Positions 26,401 to 35,400 of a DNA stretch of 47,386 nucleotides are shown here, piece after piece. Within the stretch, counting starts at the first letter, position 1; each line of letters starts with the position of its first letter. Under the pieces are notes generated by a model. The model did not search any database, was not told the origin of the DNA, and was given only the letters and a program-made list of their open reading frames with translations. The position numbers and the translations under genes are program-made. This DNA is from an uncultured Clostridia bacterium (GTDB lineage Bacteria; Bacillota; Clostridia; Christensenellales; UBA1242): the NCBI GenBank assembly GCA_937893125.1, contig CALBHW010000016.1, forward strand, positions 1 to 47,386. Direction: 5' to 3'.

Positions 26401-29400
26401 GACTTGCAAAGTGCAATAATTACGGAAAATATCGTAAATAAGGCGGAAAAAGGTTATGGTGGCGCACTATTTATTGATAATTCGGCGAAAGTTTATGTGA
26501 GAGATGTTGAACTTGAACTTAATAAAGTCAACACCGATTCGACAAGTGAATTTGCGGGAATTGTTCTTAATTCAAGCGGATATAAAGTCCTTAATATTTC
26601 AAATAAGAGTGCAATTAAGAATGTTATCTATATGAAAAAAGACGCGGTCTTGTTTATTCTAGATAAGGCTACGCAAGTGCAAAAGAATGACACGGATAGA
26701 TACAAACTTAGACTTTCACTTGAATTTAGAGCAACGGTGGGCGAAGAAACTCTTGTCGCGCAATATGATGACGAAGATTCTTGCGATTTCTCGAAATTCT
26801 ACGCTCAAAACACTGTCTTTACTCAAAGGAAAGCTGATGTTTATGCGACGGGTGCAATGGTCGTTGACAATAATGGTAACGCATATGCAAATCTAAAAGA
26901 TGCGGTCAACGCTTCTCCATATGACGCTGAAAGACCAACTATTTTGCAACTTACAGCAAACCAAGTTATTGGCGAAGAAAATGTTGTTGTCGTTCCACGT
27001 GGCAAACACGTTGTCATTTTGACATCAAAAGATAAGGAAGCGGATGATGCGACACCTTACACAATAAGTAGAGCGAGCGACTATAAGCAATTCATTTTCA
27101 TTGTCTATGGAAAACTTGAATTTAACGCGAATGCAGAGCTTAGACACTCATATAACGATGATGTTGATAAGATTGACTATGGCGAGATTAAAGGAACGAG
27201 TACTCCTATGTTCGAAGAACTCCACATCATAGGTGACAATAACGGCACGGCACTCATTTATGTGGGCGGTGATACAATTGTTACATATGACGAGAAAAAG
27301 GACGGAATGGTTGCGTTAAACGACCTTGCGTTTATTGAAAACAATGAAGCCGTTTATACAGAATCATTCTATGTTGTTGACCCAACTGACGGCATTACAA
27401 AGAGCAAAGTTATCGACCCATCAAACGGCGGTGCTGTGTATGTTGGAAGTGGTGCATTTATCGTTGACGGTGGTGTTTTAAGAAACAACAAAGCAAACAA
27501 TGGTGGTGCGGTCTATGTCTATAAAGGCAAAGCCGAGATTAGAAACACTGGCGGACAATATATTTCTAGTAGCGCAACAGATATAGACGAACTTCAAAGC
27601 ATTCACCATAACACGGCAACTTTGAATGGCGGTGCGATTTATCTCCACGCTGGCCTACTTGAAATAAAGGGAAGAAATGGAGATGAAAGCACAAATGTAA
27701 TTAGAAACAACGAAGCAACAAACGGTGGCGCTATTTACATTAGTTCGGAAGGCGGATGCGACATTTCGGTAGTTAACATTTCAAACAATAAGGCTACAAA
27801 AATGGGTGGTGGAATCTACTTTGAAGGTCAAACATCGTCTATTGAAGGGACAGGGCAACTCGTTATCAATTCGGCAACAATTTCAAACAACAAATCAAGC
27901 GAAAGTGGTGGCGGAATTTATGTCGCAAACGGCAAATTTGTGACAGGAAACGATATAAGCACAACTGGCAACCCTACGAATATAGAAAGCAACAGAGCAA
28001 AAGACGGCGCGGGAATTTATGTCTCTGAAAGGGCAAGAATTGAACTTAGAAACATCAACATTTTAGGCAACATTGCAACGGGAAATGGTGGCGGATTGTA
28101 TTTTGCGGGACGAAGTGATATTTCGTCTGCTGACGACACAAGTAAAATTTTATCAAAAGTGACATTTAGTGATAACTCGTCAACGGAATTCGGCGGAAAT
28201 ATCTTCCTTTCAACTGGTGCATTGTCTATTGGTAGCGAAGAAGAAAATGCAGTAACAATTAATGGCGGTTCAGCACAAAATGGTGGCGGTATTGCAACTA
28301 CTGGTACGGGCAAACTTACAATTTTGAACAATGTTTTAATTCAAAGTAACACTGCAAACGAAAACGGCGCTGGACTATATGTCGCGTCAAGTAACATCAC
28401 CACAATTTCAGGTTCAAAGACGCAAATTGGTGGAATAAACGGGACTGACAAACTTGGGAACAAAGCGACAAACGGCGGTGGCGGAATTTACTTCTGCAAA
28501 GGAACGCTAAATCTTGGAGCGGGAATTAAGATTTCCTATAACGAAGCCAAAAACGGCGGTGGATTGTATGTTTATGGCGAAAAGAGCCATAGAATAAACG
28601 CGACGGGCGTTATATTAAGTAACAACATTGCAACTTCTGTCGGTGGTGGATTGTTTGTCAGTGGCGCAAAGATTGACCTTAATTCTTCGACGATTACAGA
28701 TAATGTCGCGGGAGCGGGTTATGGTTCTGAGATTTACCAAGGTGGCGGACTTATCGTTTTGACGGACGGTGCAACTATTTCAAATAGTGACGAAATCCTA
28801 AAACTTAAAGGTATTTCGCTTAACGCAACTATGACGGCTAAGAGCAATGGTCAAAGTTTCTACTCAAATGTTTTAGACAATGTTACTTGCGGATTTGTTC
28901 TTAGAACATCTACGGGCGCGAATGTAAAAATGAACATTAGTGACGGCTTTGACATAAGGAGCAATAGGTCGTTTGTCGCGGTCGTCGAGTGCTCGCTAAC
29001 TCTTGCAGACGGCGAAGCGTTTAGACCTGAACAAATTTTGACATTCGAAAGTGCTGTCAAAATTAGCGTCAGTTCAAGCCACAAGGAAGGCGACAATGTT
29101 GTAAGATTTATTGTTAGCGACAACTTAGAAAAGGTCAAAAATATGTTTAAGGTCAGCATTAGTTCTGGCTTCCTACTTGAAGGCAACATTTCTTCAACAG
29201 GCAACAACAACTACTTATCTCTCGGCAACCAAATTTTTAGAGAGATTAGAATGGTAGAAGACATGGCTGGTAATAAGACAAAGACTGTTGTTTCTGCATA
29301 TAAAGATCTTCAAGAAGCCTTTGATAAGGCTAAGTCGGGGAGTTTACTTCTCGCAAAATTTACATCCGAACAAGAAGCGGACTACTATATTGATTCAACA

Positions 29401-32400
29401 ATTACATTGAAGAAAACAAAGGAATATGACCCTTCAGGAGAAGAAAAAGAAGTAGAAAAGACTCTTACACTTACGGCGTGTGATTCTGAATTTAGAATAA
29501 ATAGAAGCACAAAATTCCCAGGTGGAAGAATGCTTGAAATTCAAAACGGCACGACATTGTACATTGGGCGTAATCCAGCACTCGACGCAGAAGACCTATA
29601 CAACTGCGAAGGAGCAGTTGATGACGAAGGAAAATCTATTTTCTATTCTGTTGTTAATAACGCGTCTATTATATTTGTTGGAAAGGACAAAGACGCTGGT
29701 GGCTTTATTCAAAACAATGGAACACTTACTCTCGGAAGCGGGTCAAAGTTTGTAGATGAAGTAACCGATGTAAATGGCGCGGTTGTGAACAATAATGGTA
29801 TTTTGACTATAAGCGGTGCTACTTTAAGTGGCAATACTACAACTGGAAGCGGTGGCGCAATTTATTCAAGAATAAATGACCAAGTTGCAAGTGAGGTAGC
29901 TAAAACAGTAACAATTGAAAGTGGAACAATTTCAAGAAATACGGCGGGACTTGGTGGTGCTATCTATCTTGAACCTAAACAAATTCTTACTGTCAGTGGC
30001 GGTCGATTTGCAAATAATACTGCGACAGGAGCACTCGACAAAGCGGATATTGGCATAAGCTCAGACGCAGTAGGCGGTGGTGCAATTTTCAATCTTGGCT
30101 CTGAAGTTATTGTAAAAGGTGGAACATTTACTGGAAACAATACTCCTAAAGCTGGCGGTGCTATCTTAAATGCGTTTATAATTTATAGTAGCGGGACAGA
30201 TGAAGGGGCTACAGCTAGAAATGCAAAACTTGACATTTCTGGCAACTCATATTTTAGCGACAACGAGTCCGCGTGTGGTGGCGCGATTTATACGGTTGGT
30301 TGCGGAAATGAAAAAACAGTTAACATTACAGGTGGTTATTTCACAGGTAATTCGGCAATCGAAAATGGTGGTTTCCTTTATGTCAAAGGCGAGGTAGATA
30401 CTACTGCTGATAGCAAGACGAGTAATTTGACAGAGGTTGCTATAAATGGTGGTAATTTTGGTGGAAATAATGCGGTAAATGGTGGAATAATTTTTGCATC
30501 TGATGCAACGCTTAATCTTTATGGTGGAACATTTGGTGATTTAACCAATAAAAATTCTGCAAAGAAAGATGGTGGGGCTTTCTATCTTGAAAGTTGTCAA
30601 CTTAATATAAAACATACTCCTGTGGATGAAGATGGGAATATCATTTTAAAGAGCCTTACAATTGCTTATAATGTCGCAGGTGAGAGAGGCGGTGCATTCT
30701 TTGTTGATTATTACACTGGAGTGACAATAGATTATCCAAGGGAAGAAAAAGGTTCTATTTACACTGCAACGATTTCTTCAAATGAAGCCAAAAATGGTGG
30801 CGCAATGTTCATTCAAAGCCCAACAGAAGTAGCAGAGGAGTCCTTAAAAGAAGATTCAAAAGCGTCAATAAATATTGCCGCAGTTACAATTCAAGGAAAT
30901 AAAGCGACCGAAAAAGGCAATGGTATTTATGTCACAAAATCTAATAAGGTTATATTGAACGGGAGAAACGAAAACGGCAATCAAGATCCTAAACTTTCTG
31001 ATTCGCTTATAATTAAAGATGCTTTCTATCTAGCTCAATATAAGACAACACAAACTAAAAGCGAAGATGAAAGCACTTCGGATTTGATAATGGATTATGC
31101 GTTCTTGGTTGTCGCGGGTTGCAATGATAATTTAAGTTCAATTCCTTTCGAAATTGATTCGCCAGCTTCAATAGAAGATGAGAGTGGAAAGAAAAAGGAA
31201 ATTGAAAACATAGTTATTGCAAAATTTGCTTCTTATGTTACTAGTGATGACCTAAAAAATCCTGAGATTTTTGAAGGCAAGGGAACTGATGACAATGAAT
31301 TTGTTTTGGTTATAGACGACAACAACCAATACATTATTACTGGTAGACGCTCTGTTGCAAGAGTGTACACAGTAGGAGCAAATAGCCTTACTAAATATTA
31401 TTCAAATTTGCAAAACGCTTTTAAGGCAGCAACTGGGGCTGCGAACAAAGGAGTTGATCCTCAAATCATTTATTTGCTTGATGACAAGTATGTGTTTGAA
31501 AAAGGCTTGAGCGCACTTGAATACAAGGGGACGATTTCTCTTGAATCGGGTTACTACTACGAAAGTGATCGTAAAGTTGGCCCAAGCGATACCAAGAGAG
31601 AAGTAGAATTTAATTCAGAATCAACTTCTGGGGCAATGTTTAGTTTGTCGGAAGGAAGCGTTGGACTTATTCCAAATTTGACGATTAAAAATATTAAGTT
31701 TACTTCTTCTAAAGCGGCAGTGGCACCTCTAATATCTCTTGGTTGCGGGACTGTTAACATTAAAGATGTCATAATTGAGAACCTTAAAGGCTCTGAATCA
31801 TTGATTAGCGCAAGCAATGATACGGCTTTAAATATGACAAATGTTGAGTTTGTAGATAGCTGTAGTACACAGAAAGAAGACAAGTATATGATAGCAATGG
31901 AGACTCAATCGAAAACGAATACATTTAAAAACATAACGATTAGGTCTTCACAAGAAACTTCTTCAGACATAAATAGTTCAATCGGACTTACAGGCGACAC
32001 AGTACTAACGATTGAGAATTCAAGCATTAAAAATTCATATAGGAACAATTCTGGTGGTGCTATCAATGTGGAAGGCGTGAATGTACAACTTACACTTAAT
32101 GGTGTAACATTTGCGTATAACAAAGCGACAAATGGTGGTGCGATTTCAGCGAGTGGCGGAATTGTTGAAATTGACCAAAATTGTGTGTTCGAAAAGAACG
32201 AAGCGACCGAAAAAGGTGGTGCTGTTTATATAACTGGTGGTGCCGATATCAAAATTAAAGGTAAGTTAAGAAATAACAAAGCCCAAAATGGTGGCGGTAT
32301 TGCAATTTATAAAACATCACTAAATCCTAAGGTTATTCTAGACAATGAGAACAAAATGTTTGAATTAAGTTCTAACACGGCGACTCAAAATGGTGGCGGA

Positions 32401-35400
32401 ATTTGGTACTCTATTGAAGAAGGTAATTTAACAAAATTCTCTGGTTTTGAAGGTAAAACGGATGGCAATCAATTATATATTCTAAAACTTTCTTACGAAA
32501 TTGTTTTGAAAAACAACAAAGCAAGCGGAAATGGCGGTGGAATGTACGTTGATGGTATTCTTCCTCTTCGATATGGGACACCTGGTAGCCTTTCTATTGA
32601 AGGTTCGGGAGAGTTGAGCAATGCAAATGCTTCGCTTGGTGGTGGAATTTATTTGAAAGGGTATGCTACTGGAATTGACGATAAGAAAACGGTAAATGAA
32701 ATTGAAGATGTAAGAGAAAATATCTTGTCTAGCAAGGTGACAATAAAATCTAACATTGCTTCAGAATATGGCGGTGGTATTTATGTCGAACAAGGTTTTG
32801 TTAATCTTAATGGTGCTAGTATTCAAGGGAACAAGGCAATATTTGATGGCGGCGGTGTTTATTTAAATAAAACTAGTGTGTTGCTTACTCCTAATAAGGT
32901 TGCTGAAGCTACCACTCTTACTGGTAATGTCGCGGGGCTAAATGGTGGTGCGATTTATTACAACTACTCAAATCAAGATGCAAAAATTGAAGTGGTAGAG
33001 TCGTATGTTAAAGCGATTTCACCTGTAATTAGGAATTTGAAATTGGATGATAACGAAGCTAAAAATGGTGGCGGATTGTACTTGGCATCAAATAGCGCGA
33101 AAACTATGACATTGCAACTTAACACTTTGACTTCAAACAAGACATCTAAACCAACGGGATCTACTACGGGAATCGAAGGCTGTGGTGGCACAATATGCGT
33201 TGTAGCAGGGACGGTCGAACTTAATGGATTTGAGATTGACGGCGGGGCTGGCACAAATGCAACGAATGGTGGTGCGGTCTATGTCGGAACAAGCGCGAAT
33301 GTGACTTTGAAAAATATGGTCATTTCGGGCAACAAAGCAACAAACGGTGGCGGTATTTATAACGCTGGCACGCTTACAATCGCAGAAGGCGTTGCGATAA
33401 AGAATAACAGTGCGACAAACGGCGGTGGTGTGTATTCGTCGGGGGCATTCTCACTAGGAAACAATGAAGGGACTTATATTGGTGTTGAAAACGCTTCAAA
33501 CAAAGCATCAAAAGGCGGTGGTGTTTATGTTGATAGCGGAACAACGACCATTTCAGGAGTTATTCAGTACAACGACGCAGTGTCGGGTTCTGGAATGTAC
33601 ATCGCAAATGGTACGGTGACTATTGATGAAAAAGCGACAATTTCAAAAAACAAGTCAACAAGTACTGATATGTCGTATGGTGGCGGAATTTTCATAAATT
33701 CGGGTGATTTAATCGTCGAAGGCTCGATTACAGATAATCAAGCAAGCAATGGTGGCGGTATTGCAATGGCTGGAATAAGTGAAAAAACACCAGAACAAAA
33801 CGCAACAAAGGTTACGCTTAACGCGGATCTTCTAAAAAATACTGCAACTTATGGTGGCGGATTGTACTATCAAGGCGGAAAATTGGTAGGCAAGAGTAGT
33901 GATGGCGCAAGTTCAAATTCTCTTGTTGAAATAAAAGACAATTACGCTTCAAGCGGTGGTGGCGGTATATACTTTGATAGCGATTTCATCGCGGGTGATG
34001 TTCAATTCTCACTCTCAGGAAATTCAACGGGTGGCAACGGCGGTGGTATTTATATCGGCAACAAAGCTACTGTAACATTAAACTCAGTCCTTACAATTGC
34101 AAAAGGTGGAAAAGATGTCAATCTTGCAAACAACGGTGGCGGTATTTATGTCGGCAGTGGAACATTGACATTGTTGAAAACAGTTAATATCAGTGGGCTT
34201 AAAGCATCAAACGGTGGCGCGATTTATGTTGATAGTGGCGCAACTGCGAAATTAGACGGCACGATTACTTTGACTGCAAATAACGCGAGTAGCAATGGCG
34301 GAGCTATCGCAAGCAAGGGTGAAACAACAATTAGTAAAGATACTGTTATCAATGGCAAAAATACAGCAAATAACGGCGGTGGTGTCGCGGTTCTTGGCGG
34401 AAAAACAACGCTATTGGAAAACGCTGTGATTGGTTCAAAATCAGAGAGTTGCGCGACAATAGATGATTATGCAAACAAAGCGACAAACGGTGGCGGTGTA
34501 TATGTCAGCGGTGGAACATTCGATATGTCAAGGACTGGGGCAACGGTTTGCCATAACTATGCAGGAGGAAATGGTGGCGGTATATTTGTTGAAGGCGGAG
34601 AAGTAACTGGCAGTGAAAGTGGTGTCGTTTGCCATAACTATGCAACAAATGGTGGTGGTATCTATACAACTACATCCTCTCCAAAGAACAACATTAAAGT
34701 TACGAACAACAATGCAACAAGCGGTGGTGGCGTGTACTTTAAAGATGTCTCTACAATCACGACTCAACTTATTGTTCAAAACAACACTGCAACAGATGGC
34801 GCTGGTATCTATGTCTCAGGCGGAAATGTCACAACAAAACAAGTCGTTTCGGGTAATAAAGCGTCAAGAAACGGTGGCGGAGTGTATGTAACGGGTGGAA
34901 CATATGTGTCAAGCGGACAAATTTATAGCAACCATACAGATGATAAAGGCAACGGTGGTGGCGTGTATGGTACGAGCGCTACAATAACCATTTCGGCATA
35001 CCTTTATAATAATAGAAGTAAAAATGGTGCGGGCGTATTTGCAGATTCAAGTGCGGTAAGAATTGAATCTAATGTTTTCAGCAACACCGCAATAGGAAGT
35101 GCGGGTGGTGTGTATATACAAGGCGGAAAATTTGTAATGGGTAAGTACACTTCTGTGTACGAAAACTCAGCAAATTATACTGTTGGTGGTGTGTATGCAA
35201 ATAATGTTCAGATTTATATCTTTTATAGTAGTTCCATAAAGAACAATAAGAGAACGGGAGCTAATTCAGCATATACAATTCATAGTAAGTCAACTCACTA
35301 CTCACTTATCACAGACTTGTATCAAAATAATGGTACGCTTGCTTATTTTAGTGGAACGATAGAAAACGCTAATACACAATCTGTGGGCGGAAGAAATTAT

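Noticed and set aside
33190..35130. Regularly spaced, similar DNA units that might suggest a CRISPR array or tandem satellite.
   Set aside because: The units are degenerate, in frame, and encode GGGIY beta-helix coils. There are no identical repeats with unique spacers.
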